From contig NZ_BMRV01000007.1 of NCBI RefSeq assembly GCF_014648815.1, positions 62,001-126,000 of the forward strand: DNA of 64,000 nt, in the 5' to 3' direction. Position 1 is the first letter of the stretch. Each line of letters begins with the position of its first letter. The translations under genes and the position numbers were made by a program. The DNA comes from Streptomyces flaveolus. Lineage in GTDB: Bacteria; Actinomycetota; Actinomycetes; Streptomycetales; Streptomycetaceae. Under the pieces are notes generated by a model. It ran no database searches. It was given only the letters and a program-made list of their open reading frames with translations, and was not told where the DNA came from. Positions 49,531-57,830 of this stretch are shown piece after piece.

Positions 49531-50135
49531 GGCGCGGACGGTACCCGGCGCGCGACGGACGGCGCCCGCCGGGCCGTGCGGCCCCGCGCCGCCCTGTCCC
49601 GAGTCGGGACGGCCGGGCCGGCAGCCGGGCGCCGTTCGGCGGCGCGGCGTTCACCGGCCACGTGGGTCCGCCGGACCAGGCGGGGGAGCAGCCACCACAG
49701 GCCGAGACAGGCCAGCAGGGTCGCCGCACCGGCGGCCGTACCGCCGGCCCGGCCGGTGGTCACGTCGACCACGAGCATCACCGAGCCGGTGAACGCGAAC
49801 ACCAGCACGCCCATGCCGACCGTGGCGAGCCGCGAGGACACCCGCACTATGCGTGCCTTGGCGCCCCGCTGGAAGAGCGAGCGGTGCAGCGCGGCCGGGG
49901 CCGTGAACAGCATCGCGGCGAGCACCGCGCACAGCAGCGTGGTGACGTAGACGGTGCGCTGGACCGAGTCGAGCTCCGGGAAGCGCGAGGTGAAGGCCAG
50001 GGACAGCAGGAACGCGAAGAGGATCTGCACCCCGGTCTGGGTGACGCGCAGTTCCTGGAGCAGTTCGACGAAGTTGCGGTCGGCGCGCTCCAGCGGTGTC
50101 TCGTTGCGCGCGGTGCAGCGGCGGTGGTCGGCCAT
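49521..50135 (-). CDS. DUF6328-like integral membrane protein
   Basis: A 204-residue membrane protein with about four hydrophobic helices (FAFLLSLAFTSRFPELD, TLLCAVLAAMLFTAP, VGMGVLVFAFTGSVML, AATLLACLGLWWLLP). A basic C-terminal tail rich in Arg and Pro follows. The start NETPLERADRNFVELLQELRVTQTGVQIL matches the DUF6328 group, whose function is unknown. The ATG at 50135 fits; the frame open to 50180 adds unrelated residues. Converges with the ATPase gene. Confidence 0.82.
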   Translation of the reverse strand: MADHRRCTARNETPLERADRNFVELLQELRVTQTGVQILFAFLLSLAFTSRFPELDSVQRTVYVTTLLCAVLAAMLFTAPAALHRSLFQRGAKARIVRVSSRLATVGMGVLVFAFTGSVMLVVDVTTGRAGGTAAGAATLLACLGLWWLLPRLVRRTHVAGERRAAERRPAAGPAVPTRDRAARGRTARRAPSVARRVPSAPHR

Positions 50136-50231
50136 GCCCTGACGGGTAACCGCCCAGGGCCCTGTCACGCACCGCGGCACGCACCCGGGACGGTGACGGC
50201 GCGTCAGGACGCCGCCACCGCCCCGGGCGGC

Positions 50232-50705
50232 TCACTTCACCCGGCCGTACCAGACGTTGCTGGTCCAGATCTTCTGCAGCCGCACCACGTCCCCGGTCTT
50301 CGGTGCGTGCCAGATCTTGCCCTTCCCGGCGTAGATGCCGACGTGGTACACGCTCCGGCCCGAGTGGAAGAACACGAGGTCTCCGGCCCTGCGGCTCTTG
50401 GCGGAGATGTGCCGGGTCTTGTTGTACTGCTGCGCGGCGGTCCGCGGCAGCTTCTTGCCGGCCTTCTTGAACGAGTACAGCGTCAGTCCCGAGCAGTCGA
50501 ACTTGCGGGGTCCGACTGCTCCCCAGGCGTAGGGGGAGCCCTTCTTGGACGCCGCGATGTGGAGGGCCTTCGTCGCGTGGCTGGCCGCGGCGGCCTCGGA
50601 GGCGACGCCGGGAACCACGATGGAGCCGCCCACGGCGGCGATGGTCAGGGCCGAGGCCGTACCGGCACGGGCCATCAGCGACGGGACACGATTGAGCGCA
50701 GTCAT
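50232..50705 (-). CDS. Secreted NlpC/P60 cell-wall endopeptidase
   Basis: A 157-residue exported peptidase. A Sec signal covers residues ~10-38 (ASALTIAAVGGSIVVPG, ending ASEAAAAS). The NlpC/P60 domain follows, with the catalytic Cys in KFDCSGLTLYSF, the His in HVGIYAGKG and a third polar residue near WHAPKTG. It would cut peptidoglycan stem peptides, with Cys-His-His chemistry. A cyclic di-AMP riboswitch fills its leader. The ATG at 50705 is used; the long frame upstream passes through the riboswitch and is not translated. Confidence 0.93.
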   Translation of the reverse strand: MTALNRVPSLMARAGTASALTIAAVGGSIVVPGVASEAAAASHATKALHIAASKKGSPYAWGAVGPRKFDCSGLTLYSFKKAGKKLPRTAAQQYNKTRHISAKSRRAGDLVFFHSGRSVYHVGIYAGKGKIWHAPKTGDVVRLQKIWTSNVWYGRVK

Positions 50706-50707
50706 GC

Positions 50708-50872
50708 GCAACCCTTCGTCAGCCGCCTGTGAAGGATGACCTGTCGGATTCGGGCTGGCGAAGTTGCCCGGCCGCACGGATGCGGCTTCACCCCAAGGGC
50801 TGCTCGGCCCGGTGCCTCCCTCTCGGGGGCGACCGTTCCGGCGACCCGTCGTGCTCGGGTCCTCCACTCCTG
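50708..50872 (-). ncRNA. Cyclic di-AMP riboswitch (ydaO/yuaA leader)
   Basis: The leader of the NlpC/P60 gene carries the hallmarks of this riboswitch in order on the minus strand: GGGTCGCCGGAACGGTCGCC, then GGGAGGCACCGGG, then CTTGGGGTGAA, then CCCGAATCCGACAGGTCA and the closing ACAGGCGGC. In Streptomyces this class precedes cell-wall hydrolase and resuscitation-factor genes. Binding of c-di-AMP would turn expression off. It ends a few bases before the ATG at 50705. The 5' edge is approximate. Confidence 0.86.
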
Positions 50873-50934
50873 CCGATCCACTCCTGTCGACCGGTCGTCC
50901 GGGCGGCGGCAGGACTCGGCGTCCGCCCGGACCG

Positions 50935-50953
50935 CCCCGCCGCTGCGGCGGGG
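50935..50953. terminator. GC hairpin upstream of the riboswitch
   Basis: CCCCGCCGC and GCGGCGGGG form a perfect inverted pair around one central base (in practice an 8-bp stem with a 3-base loop). It precedes the riboswitch on the minus strand. It may be a terminator for rightward transcription or part of the upstream leader. Confidence 0.4.
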
Positions 50954-51002
50954 GCTTGTCGTCAGTCATGGATCTTGTCTCATCGAAGTCGGAAAATCCC
51001 AA

Positions 51003-51498
51003 CGGAACCGGGCTGTTGTGTGGTTACTCACCACTCACCCGTTCGGGTGGACATGTCGGTGTTCGATCCCCTGTCGCATGCCGTGCCGACCCCGGGACCA
51101 GCGGCGGAATGACAGATTCCGCCGTTCGGGCGCGCGCCCTGCGCAAGCCCGACGGGCCGGAAATCAGAAGTGTTCCTACGCCGAAAGGTGGTACGCCGTT
51201 CGGCGGGTCAGGCCTCCGGGCAGCCCTGTGGGGCCGTGGTGGCGTCCAGTTGTGCGCAGGCATGCGGAAGGCCGCCGGCGGGACCGGTAATCGGCCGGTC
51301 AAACCGGTAATCAGTCGGTCAAGACCCTGTGACGTGGCAGAAACACTGTAGCCCTACTCTGCACCCCGATCCACCTGCGGTTTTACGAGTTCCGGCGAGT
51401 GCTTTCGGGCCCATTGCTGTGTGTTACATCTAGAGCCGTCGCGGTGGACGCGGCAGTCGGACCGTTCGGTCCCGGCGTGACGTTCTGTGAGGTGGTAC
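51003..51498. other. Long intergenic region upstream of urease
   Basis: Almost 500 bases with no credible gene. It holds a CACCCG-TT-CGGGTG hairpin (51036-51049) and a tandem 20-bp direct repeat (51283-51302 and 51303-51322, differing at two positions). It also holds the GlnR-like array (51307-51344) and TACTCT (51355-51360), a candidate -10 box. The urease promoter must lie here. Confidence 0.6.
51307..51344 (+). promoter_or_regulatory. GlnR-box array upstream of ureA
   Basis: Four five-base elements with an 11-base period, GTAAT, GTCAA, GTGAC and GAAAC, are separated by six bases each. The last two exactly match the GlnR consensus gTnAc-n6-GaAAc. The tandem 20-bp repeat just upstream supplies further GTAAT/GTCAA copies. 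GlnR is the nitrogen regulator of Streptomyces and is known to bind near urease genes. Confidence 0.72.
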
Positions 51499-51801
51499 GT
51501 GCAACTGACACCGCACGAGCAGGAAAGACTGCTCATCCATGTGGCCGCGGACGTGGCCGAGAAGCGCCGCGCACGAGGCGTGAAGCTCAACCACCCCGAG
51601 GTCGTCGCGCTGATCACCTCGCACATCCTCGAAGGTGCCCGCGACGGCCGTACGGTCAGTGAGCTCATGGCGTCGGGCCGCAAGCTGATCCAGCGTCACG
51701 AGGTCATGGAGGGCATTCCCGAGATGATCCACGACGTGCAGGTCGAGGCGACCTTCCCCGACGGCACCAAACTCGTCACCGTCCACGAACCGATCATCTG
51801 A
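51499..51801 (+). CDS. ureA: Urease subunit gamma
   Basis: A 100-residue UreA with the family's opening QLTPHEQERLLIHVAADVAEKRRARGVKLN and the central VSELMASGRKLI. It is the structural gamma subunit of the (abg)3 urease and does not bind nickel itself. The GTG at 51499 gives the standard 100-residue length, with GAGGTGG four to ten bases upstream; an earlier ATG at 51487 is not family-like. It heads the ureABCFGD operon, with ureB 15 bases downstream. Nitrogen control by GlnR is likely. Confidence 0.96.
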   Translation: MQLTPHEQERLLIHVAADVAEKRRARGVKLNHPEVVALITSHILEGARDGRTVSELMASGRKLIQRHEVMEGIPEMIHDVQVEATFPDGTKLVTVHEPII

Positions 51802-51815
51802 CGGGAACCGCAGCC

Positions 51816-52127
51816 ATGATTCCCGGAGAGATCCTCTTCGCCGACGAGCCGGTCGCCTTCAACGAAGGCCGCCCGAGCGTCCGTCTGACCGTGCTCAACA
51901 CCGCCGACCGGCCCGTCCAGGTCGGCTCCCACTACCACTTCGCCGAGGCCAACCCCGGTCTCGACTTCGACCGCGCCGCGGCGCACGGCAGGCGGCTGAA
52001 CATCGCCGCCGGCACCGCCGTCCGGTTCGAGCCCGGCATCCCGGTCGACGTGGAACTGATCCCCCTCGCGGGCGCTCGCGTCGTCGTGGGTCTGCGCGGC
52101 GCGACCGGAGGTGCCCTCGATGCCTGA
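51816..52127 (+). CDS. ureB: Urease subunit beta
   Basis: A 103-residue UreB. It starts MIPGEILFADEPV and has VLNTADRPVQVGSHYHFAEANPGL and FDRAAAHGRRLNIAAGTAVRFEPG, the usual family core. It forms the beta subunit around the active-site alpha subunit. The 3' end overlaps ureC by eight bases. The C-terminus is short, as in the three-subunit bacterial ureases. Confidence 0.96.
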   Translation: MIPGEILFADEPVAFNEGRPSVRLTVLNTADRPVQVGSHYHFAEANPGLDFDRAAAHGRRLNIAAGTAVRFEPGIPVDVELIPLAGARVVVGLRGATGGALDA

Positions 52128-53841
52128 ACTGTCCCGCGCCGCCTACGCCGACCTGTTCGGCCCGACCACCGGCGACCGCATCCGCCTTGCCGACACCGAC
52201 CTCTTCGTCGAGATCGAGGAGGACCGCTCCGGCGGACCCGGCCGCTCAGGCGACGAGTCGGTCTTCGGCGGCGGCAAGGTGCTGCGCGAGTCGATGGGCC
52301 AGTCGCGCGCCACCCGCGCCGAGGGCGCCCCCGACACCGTGATCACCGGCGCCGTGATCATCGACCACTGGGGCATCGTCAAGGCCGACATCGGCATCCG
52401 CGACGGCCGCATCACCGGCATCGGCAAGTCCGGCAACCCGGACACCATGGACGGCGTCCACCCCGAGCTCGTCATCGGGCCCGAGACGGAGGTCATCGCG
52501 GGCAACGGCAAGATCGTCACCGCCGGCGGCATCGACACCCACGTCCACTTCATCGCGCCGGGCATCGTCGACGAGGCCCTCGCCTCCGGCATCACCACCC
52601 TCATCGGAGGCGGCACCGGCCCGGCCGAGGGCAGCAAGGCGACCACGGTCACCCCCGGTTCGTGGCACCTCGCGCGGATGTACGCGGCCCTGGAGTCGAG
52701 CCCCGTCAACATCGGCTTCCTCGGCAAGGGCAGCACCATGTCCAAGGAGTCGATGCGCGACCAACTGCGCGCCGGCATCCTCGGTTTCAAGATCCACGAG
52801 GACTGGGGCGCGACCCCCGCCGTGATCTCCGCCTGCCTGGACGTGTGCGAGGAGTCCGGTGTCCAGCTCGCCGTCCACACGGACACCCTGAACGAGGCCG
52901 GATTCGTCGGCGACACCTTCGACGCGGTCGCGGGGCGCACCCTGCACGCCTTCCACGTCGAGGGAGCCGGCGGCGGCCACGCACCCGACATGATCACCGC
53001 GGTGTCGCTGCCGAACATGCTGCCGGCGTCCACCAACCCGACCCGGCCGCACACCGTCAACACCGTCGAGGAACACCTCGACATGCTGATGGTCTGCCAC
53101 CACCTCAACCCCGCGGTCCCCGAGGACCTGGCCTTCGCCGAGTCCCGCATCCGGCCGAGCACCATCGCGGCCGAGGACGTCCTGCACGACATGGGAGCCA
53201 TCTCCATCATGTCGTCGGACTCCCAGGCCATGGGCCGCATCGGCGAGGTGATCCTGCGGACCTGGCAGACCGCGCACGTGATGAAGCGGCGCCGCGGCTT
53301 CCTGCCCGGCGACACCCGCGCCGACAACCGGCGCGCCCGTCGCTATGTCGCCAAATACACCATCAACCCGGCCGTCGCCCAGGGCATCGAGCACGAGGTC
53401 GGCTCCGTCGAGTCCGGCAAGCTCGCCGACCTGGTCGTCTGGGAGCCCGGCTTCTTCGGCGTGAAGCCGCAGGTCGTGCTCAAGGGCGGACAGATCGCCT
53501 ACGCGCAGATGGGCGACGCCAACGCCTCCATCCCCACCCCTCAGCCCGTCCTGCCGCGGCCGATGTACGGCGCCCTCGGCCGGGCGCCCGCCATGAACTC
53601 GCTGAACTTCGTGGCCGAGGCGGCGATCGCGGACGGACTGCCGGAACGCCTGGGTCTCGGGAAGGAGTTCGTACCCATCCGCTCGACCCGCGGCCGCACC
53701 AAGGCCGACATGCGCGAGAACGACGCCCTGCCACGCGTCGAGGTCGCCGCCGACTCCTTCGCGGTGACCATCGACGGCGAACTCGTCGAACCCGCGCCCG
53801 CCACGGAACTGCCGCTCGCACAGCGGTACTTCCTGTTCTGA
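52120..53841 (+). CDS. ureC: Urease subunit alpha
   Basis: A 573-residue catalytic subunit, which hydrolyses urea to ammonia and carbamate. The nickel ligands are all visible: HVH in GGIDTHVHF, the carbamylated Lys in GFKIHEDWG, later His residues in AVHTDTLNEAG and HAFHVEGAGGGH, and the Asp in MSSDSQAMGR. The mobile-flap cysteine is in MVCHHLNP. GGAGG lies eight bases before ATG 52120; a GTG at 52111 is an alternative that overlaps the ribosome site. Length is normal. Confidence 0.97.
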   Translation: MPELSRAAYADLFGPTTGDRIRLADTDLFVEIEEDRSGGPGRSGDESVFGGGKVLRESMGQSRATRAEGAPDTVITGAVIIDHWGIVKADIGIRDGRITGIGKSGNPDTMDGVHPELVIGPETEVIAGNGKIVTAGGIDTHVHFIAPGIVDEALASGITTLIGGGTGPAEGSKATTVTPGSWHLARMYAALESSPVNIGFLGKGSTMSKESMRDQLRAGILGFKIHEDWGATPAVISACLDVCEESGVQLAVHTDTLNEAGFVGDTFDAVAGRTLHAFHVEGAGGGHAPDMITAVSLPNMLPASTNPTRPHTVNTVEEHLDMLMVCHHLNPAVPEDLAFAESRIRPSTIAAEDVLHDMGAISIMSSDSQAMGRIGEVILRTWQTAHVMKRRRGFLPGDTRADNRRARRYVAKYTINPAVAQGIEHEVGSVESGKLADLVVWEPGFFGVKPQVVLKGGQIAYAQMGDANASIPTPQPVLPRPMYGALGRAPAMNSLNFVAEAAIADGLPERLGLGKEFVPIRSTRGRTKADMRENDALPRVEVAADSFAVTIDGELVEPAPATELPLAQRYFLF

Positions 53842-53849
53842 GCGCCGTC

Positions 53850-54524
53850 GTGAGCCGCGCAGCACTGCTCGTCCTGTCGGACGGCCGCTTCCCCGCCGGA
53901 GGGCACGCCCACTCCGGCGGGGCGGAGGCCGCCGTCAAGGCCGGACGCATCACCGACGCCGCGAGCCTGGAGGAGTTCTGCCGGGGGCGGCTGCACACGA
54001 GCGGAGCCGTGACGGCGTCGCTCGCGGCAGCCGGGGCACTCGGGGTCGACCCCGAGGAGCTCGACCGGGCCGCGGACGCCCGCACGCCCTCACCCGCGCT
54101 CAGGGCGGTGGCACGCAGACTCGGCCGGCAGCTCATGCGGGCCGCCCGCGCGACCTGGCCGGACCCCGGACTCGAGGCGCTGGCCGGGCGCTTCCCCAAG
54201 GGCGCCCATCAGCCCGTCGTCCTCGGGCTCGCCGCCCGCGCGGCCGGGCTCGAAGCCCTCGACGCGGCGTACTGCTCCGCCTACGAGGGGGTGAGCGGAC
54301 CGGCGACCGCGGTCGTGCGGCTGCTCGGCCTGGACCCGTTCGACGCCACCGCCGTCCTCGCGCGGCTGGCGCCCGAGGTGGACCGTGTGGCCCAGGACGC
54401 CGTGGAGGCGGCGCGGCGGGCCGTGAGCGAGGGGGTGGACGTGCTGCCGGCGCGGTCCGCGCCGTTGCTCGAGATCGGGGCGGAGGCACATGCCGCTTGG
54501 GCTGTGCGGTTGTTCGCCTCGTAG
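53850..54524 (+). CDS. ureF: Urease accessory protein UreF
   Basis: A 224-residue all-helical UreF. It begins with LLVLSDGRFPAGGHAHSGGAE, the conserved start of UreF, which contacts UreD/H and UreG. Other family features are the YEGVSGPATAVVRLLGLDP loop and the Arg-rich C-terminus. UreF gates nickel delivery and checks GTP hydrolysis by UreG. GTG 53850 lies eight bases after the ureC stop. Confidence 0.93.
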   Translation: MSRAALLVLSDGRFPAGGHAHSGGAEAAVKAGRITDAASLEEFCRGRLHTSGAVTASLAAAGALGVDPEELDRAADARTPSPALRAVARRLGRQLMRAARATWPDPGLEALAGRFPKGAHQPVVLGLAARAAGLEALDAAYCSAYEGVSGPATAVVRLLGLDPFDATAVLARLAPEVDRVAQDAVEAARRAVSEGVDVLPARSAPLLEIGAEAHAAWAVRLFAS

Positions 54525-54580
54525 AGGGTTCGCCCCGCCGCCCCTTCCCTTCCCCGACCCCCAGTTCTCAGGAGTCACCC

Positions 54581-55258
54581 ATGCACCTCGACCATCACCA
54601 CGACGGGCCCGCCGCCGTGTCCGCCGATGCACGACGGCCCGACGGGAGCCGCCGCGCGCTGCGTATCGGGCTGGGCGGGCCCGTCGGGTCCGGGAAGACC
54701 GCGACCGTCGCCGCGCTCTGCCGCGCGCTGCGCGAGGAACTGTCCCTCGCCGTCGTCACCAACGACATCTACACGCGCGAGGACGCCGAGTTCCTGCTCC
54801 GCGAGGCCGTGCTGCCGCCGGAGCGGATCAGCGCCGTCGAGACCGGCGCCTGCCCGCACACCGCGATCCGGGACGACATCTCCGCCAACCTCGAGGCCGT
54901 CGAGGACCTGGAGGACGAGGTGGGACCGCTCGACCTGGTCCTCGTGGAGTCCGGCGGCGACAACCTCACCGCCACTTTCTCCCGGGGCCTCGTCGACGCC
55001 CAGATCTTCGTCATCGACGTGGCGGGCGGCGACGACATCCCGCGCAAGGGCGGCCCCGGTGTCTCCACCGCCGACCTGCTCATCGTCAACAAGACCGACC
55101 TCGCCCCCTACGTCGGCTCCGACCTCGCGCGGATGGCCGCCGACGCCAAGGCGCAGCGCGGCGAACTGCCGGTCGTCCTCCAGTCGCTCAGGAGTGAGGC
55201 AGGCGTGGGGGAGGTCGCCGACTGGGTGCGTGCCCGGCTCGCCGCGTGGACGGCATGA
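54581..55258 (+). CDS. ureG: Urease accessory GTPase UreG
   Basis: A 225-residue SIMIBI-class GTPase. P-loop GPVGSGKTA, the metal-binding C-P-H motif in ETGACPHTAIRDD, VESGGDNL and the NKTDLAP guanine motif are present. The first ten residues are His-rich (HLDHHHD). No separate UreE nickel chaperone gene is present, so this tail may store or pass nickel. CAGGAG lies six bases before ATG 54581; the longer frame runs back into ureF. Overlaps ureD by four bases. Confidence 0.96.
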   Translation: MHLDHHHDGPAAVSADARRPDGSRRALRIGLGGPVGSGKTATVAALCRALREELSLAVVTNDIYTREDAEFLLREAVLPPERISAVETGACPHTAIRDDISANLEAVEDLEDEVGPLDLVLVESGGDNLTATFSRGLVDAQIFVIDVAGGDDIPRKGGPGVSTADLLIVNKTDLAPYVGSDLARMAADAKAQRGELPVVLQSLRSEAGVGEVADWVRARLAAWTA

Positions 55259-56016
55259 CGGCGCCGGGCGGCGTTCGGGCGCGGGCGCGGATCCTGGCCC
55301 GCGGCGACGGACGCGGCGGCACCAGCCTGCCCGTACTGGAGGGTGAGGGCCCGCTCGCGGTCCGGCGGACCCGGGGAAGCGGCGCCGAGGCACGGGTGCT
55401 GCTGGTCGGCGCGATGAGCGGGCCGCTCGGCGGCGACCACTTCACAGTGACCGCCGAGGCGGCGCGGGGCGCCCGGCTGCGGGTCGGCTCCGCCGCCGCC
55501 ACCCTCGCACTGCCGGGCCAGGACAAGGCGGGGGCCCGCTACGACGTCCGGCTCGGCGTCGCCGACGACGCCGAACTGCACTGGCTGCCCGAACAGTTGA
55601 TCTCCGCGAACGGCAGCGACCTGCACGTGACCACCCACGCCGACCTCGCGCCCACGGCCCGGCTCGTGCTGCGCGAGGAACAGGTGCTCGGGCGGTCCGG
55701 CGAGGAACCGGGGCGGCTCACCAGCCGTCTTGCCGTACGGATCGCGGGCCGCACCGTCCTCGACCAGGAACTGTCCTGCGGACCCGGCGCCCCGGGAGGC
55801 TGGGACGGCCCCGCCGGGCTGGCCGGTCACCGGGCCGTCGGCCAAGCCGTCGTCGTGCGGCCGTCGTTCGCGACCCGGCCGCCGGCCGCCCACATGGTCG
55901 GGGAGGGCGCGGCCGTCATGCCGCTCGCCGGGCCGGCCGTGCTGGTGACCGCGGTGGCACCGGACGCGCTGCGGCTGCGGCGGCTGCTGGACGAGACGCT
56001 GGCCTCCCTGGACTGA
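55255..56016 (+). CDS. ureD: Urease accessory protein UreD (UreH)
   Basis: A 253-residue UreD-type protein, a diverged member that scaffolds UreF and UreG on apo-urease. Recognisable parts are G-A-M-S-G-P-L-G-G-D-H near residue 60, LRVGSAAATLALPG, ELHWLPEQLISANGSDL, and the long beta-rich C-terminus. It starts at ATG 55255 in an ATGA overlap with ureG, which proves operon membership. It ends the ure cluster. No nickel transporter gene follows. Confidence 0.92.
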   Translation: MTAPGGVRARARILARGDGRGGTSLPVLEGEGPLAVRRTRGSGAEARVLLVGAMSGPLGGDHFTVTAEAARGARLRVGSAAATLALPGQDKAGARYDVRLGVADDAELHWLPEQLISANGSDLHVTTHADLAPTARLVLREEQVLGRSGEEPGRLTSRLAVRIAGRTVLDQELSCGPGAPGGWDGPAGLAGHRAVGQAVVVRPSFATRPPAAHMVGEGAAVMPLAGPAVLVTAVAPDALRLRRLLDETLASLD

Positions 56017-56108
56017 GCCGCTCCGCCGCTCGGACACACCTCTCCGTTTATCGGATTGGCAAAGAAGTAGGGCCACCCCTGTTCCCAGGGAACGCACAGC
56101 CGCGAGGA

Positions 56109-56139
56109 TCCCCGTACGTGTCGACATCATGTACGGGGA
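56109..56139 (+). promoter_or_regulatory. Hairpin covering the tap Shine-Dalgarno sequence
   Basis: TCCCCGTACGTG (56109-56120) pairs with CATGTACGGGGA (56128-56139), 12 bp with one G-U pair and a 7-base loop. The right arm contains the first five bases of GGGGAGGG (56135-56142), the ribosome site of the TTG start at 56147. When folded it would hinder translation. Confidence 0.6.
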
Positions 56140-56146
56140 GGGCCAC

Positions 56147-57760
56147 TTGAGGAAGACCAGGCTGCACCGGAGAGCCGCGGCGATCGGCTCGGCCGGAGCA
56201 CTCGTCACCGCCACGCTGATAGCCGGCGCCGTCACGGCACCGGTGGCCAACGCCAGTCCGGCCACCGGCCGGGGGCACGGGCAGGGCTGGGACCGCGAAG
56301 CGCGCGGCGCCGCCATCGCCGCGGCCCGCGCCGCGCAGGCCGGCATCGACTGGCAGGACTGCCCCGCCGACTGGAACCTGCCGAAGCCGATCCAGTGCGG
56401 CTACGTCACCGTCCCGGTCGACTACGCCAAGCCGTACGGCAAGCAGATCAAGCTCGCCGTCGACCGCATCGGCAACACCGGTACGGCGTCCGAGCGCCAG
56501 GGCGCGCTCATCTACAACCCGGGCGGCCCCGGCGGTTCCGGCCTGCGCTTCCCGGCCCGCGTCACCAGCAAGAACGCGGTGTGGGCCAACACCGCCAAGG
56601 CCTACGACTTCGTGGGCTTCGACCCGCGCGGCGTCGGCAGGTCCGCGGCCATCTCCTGCGTCGACCCGCAGGAGTTCGTCAAGGCACCCAAGATGGACCC
56701 GGTGCCGCGCTCCGAGGCCGACAAGCGCGCCCAGCGCAAGCTCGCCGCCGAGTACGCCGAGGGCTGCTTCGAGCGCAGCGGCGCCATGCTGCCGCACATG
56801 ACCACGCCGAACACCGCGCGCGACCTGGACGTCATCCGCGCCGCCCTCGGCGAGAAGAAGCTCAACTACCTCGGCGTCTCCTACGGCACCTACCTGGGCG
56901 CGGTCTACGGCACCCTCTTCCCGGACCACGTGCGCCGGATGGTCGTCGACAGCGTCGTCAACCCGTCCCGCGACAAGATCTGGTACGAGGCCAACCTGGA
57001 CCAGGACGTCGCCTTCGAAGGCCGCTGGAAGGACTGGCAGGACTGGGTCGCGAAGAACGATGCGACCTACCACCTCGGGGACACCCGCGCAGAGGTCCAG
57101 GAGCAGTGGCTCAAGCTGCGCGCCACCGCCGAGAAGGCGCCTCTCGGTGGCGTCGTCGGCCCGGCCGAGCTGATCTCCTTCTTCCAGAGCGCCCCGTACT
57201 ACGACTCCGCGTGGGCCCCCACGGCGGCGGTCTTCAGCAAGTACGCCGCCGGTGACACCCAGGCACTCGTCGACGCCGCCGCCCCGGACCTGTCCGACAC
57301 CGTGGGCAACGCGTCCTCGGAGAACGGCAACGCCGTGTACACGGCGGTCGAGTGCGCGGACGCCAAGTGGCCCACCGACTGGCGGACCTGGGACCGGGAC
57401 AACACCCGGCTGCACCGCGACCACCCGTTCATGACCTGGGCCAACGCGTGGATGAACCTGCCGTGCGCCACCTGGCCGGTCAAGCAGCAGACCCCGCTGA
57501 ACGTGAAGACCGGCAAGGGGCTCCCGCCCGTGCTGATCGTCCAGTCCGAGCGTGACGCGGCCACCCCGTACGAGGGCGCCGTCGAACTGCACCAGCGGTT
57601 CAAGGGCTCCCGCCTGATCACCGAGCGGGACGCCGGCTCCCACGGCGTCACCGGTCTGGTCAACCCGTGCATCAACGACCGGGTGGACGCCTACCTGCTC
57701 ACCGGCAAGCTGGACGCCCGGGACGTGACCTGCGCCCCGCACGCCACGCCCAAGCCGTAA
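56147..57760 (+). CDS. tap: Secreted tripeptidyl aminopeptidase Tap
   Basis: A 537-residue alpha/beta-hydrolase peptidase that removes tripeptides from protein N-termini. It starts at TTG 56147 after GGGGAGGG. A signal peptide (RKTRLHRRAAAIG, hydrophobic core, cleavage after A-N-A-S) and a pro-region follow. Catalytic residues are Ser in GVSYGTYLGAVYG, Asp in SERDAATP and His in DAGSHGVTG. The mature part follows the S. lividans Tap sequence closely from memory, including the DWNLPKPIQCGYVTVPVDYA opening. A strong terminator follows. Confidence 0.96.
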   Translation: MRKTRLHRRAAAIGSAGALVTATLIAGAVTAPVANASPATGRGHGQGWDREARGAAIAAARAAQAGIDWQDCPADWNLPKPIQCGYVTVPVDYAKPYGKQIKLAVDRIGNTGTASERQGALIYNPGGPGGSGLRFPARVTSKNAVWANTAKAYDFVGFDPRGVGRSAAISCVDPQEFVKAPKMDPVPRSEADKRAQRKLAAEYAEGCFERSGAMLPHMTTPNTARDLDVIRAALGEKKLNYLGVSYGTYLGAVYGTLFPDHVRRMVVDSVVNPSRDKIWYEANLDQDVAFEGRWKDWQDWVAKNDATYHLGDTRAEVQEQWLKLRATAEKAPLGGVVGPAELISFFQSAPYYDSAWAPTAAVFSKYAAGDTQALVDAAAPDLSDTVGNASSENGNAVYTAVECADAKWPTDWRTWDRDNTRLHRDHPFMTWANAWMNLPCATWPVKQQTPLNVKTGKGLPPVLIVQSERDAATPYEGAVELHQRFKGSRLITERDAGSHGVTGLVNPCINDRVDAYLLTGKLDARDVTCAPHATPKP

Positions 57761-57777
57761 TCACCGCAGGGAAAGCC

Positions 57778-57808
57778 GAGGGGGCGGCCGGTTACCGGCC
57801 GCCCCCTC
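57778..57808. terminator. Strong terminator after tap
   Basis: GAGGGGGCGGCCGG (57778-57791) pairs perfectly with CCGGCCGCCCCCTC (57795-57808) around a TTA loop, 14 bp in all, 17 bases after the stop and followed by TTCCC. It lies between convergent genes and could serve both. Confidence 0.88.
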
Positions 57809-57830
57809 TTCCCGTCCTCCGGCGGCGTCG

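Noticed and set aside
50706..51002. N-terminal extension of the NlpC/P60 frame
   Set aside because: The extension runs through the c-di-AMP riboswitch. The ATG at 50705 begins a normal signal peptide.
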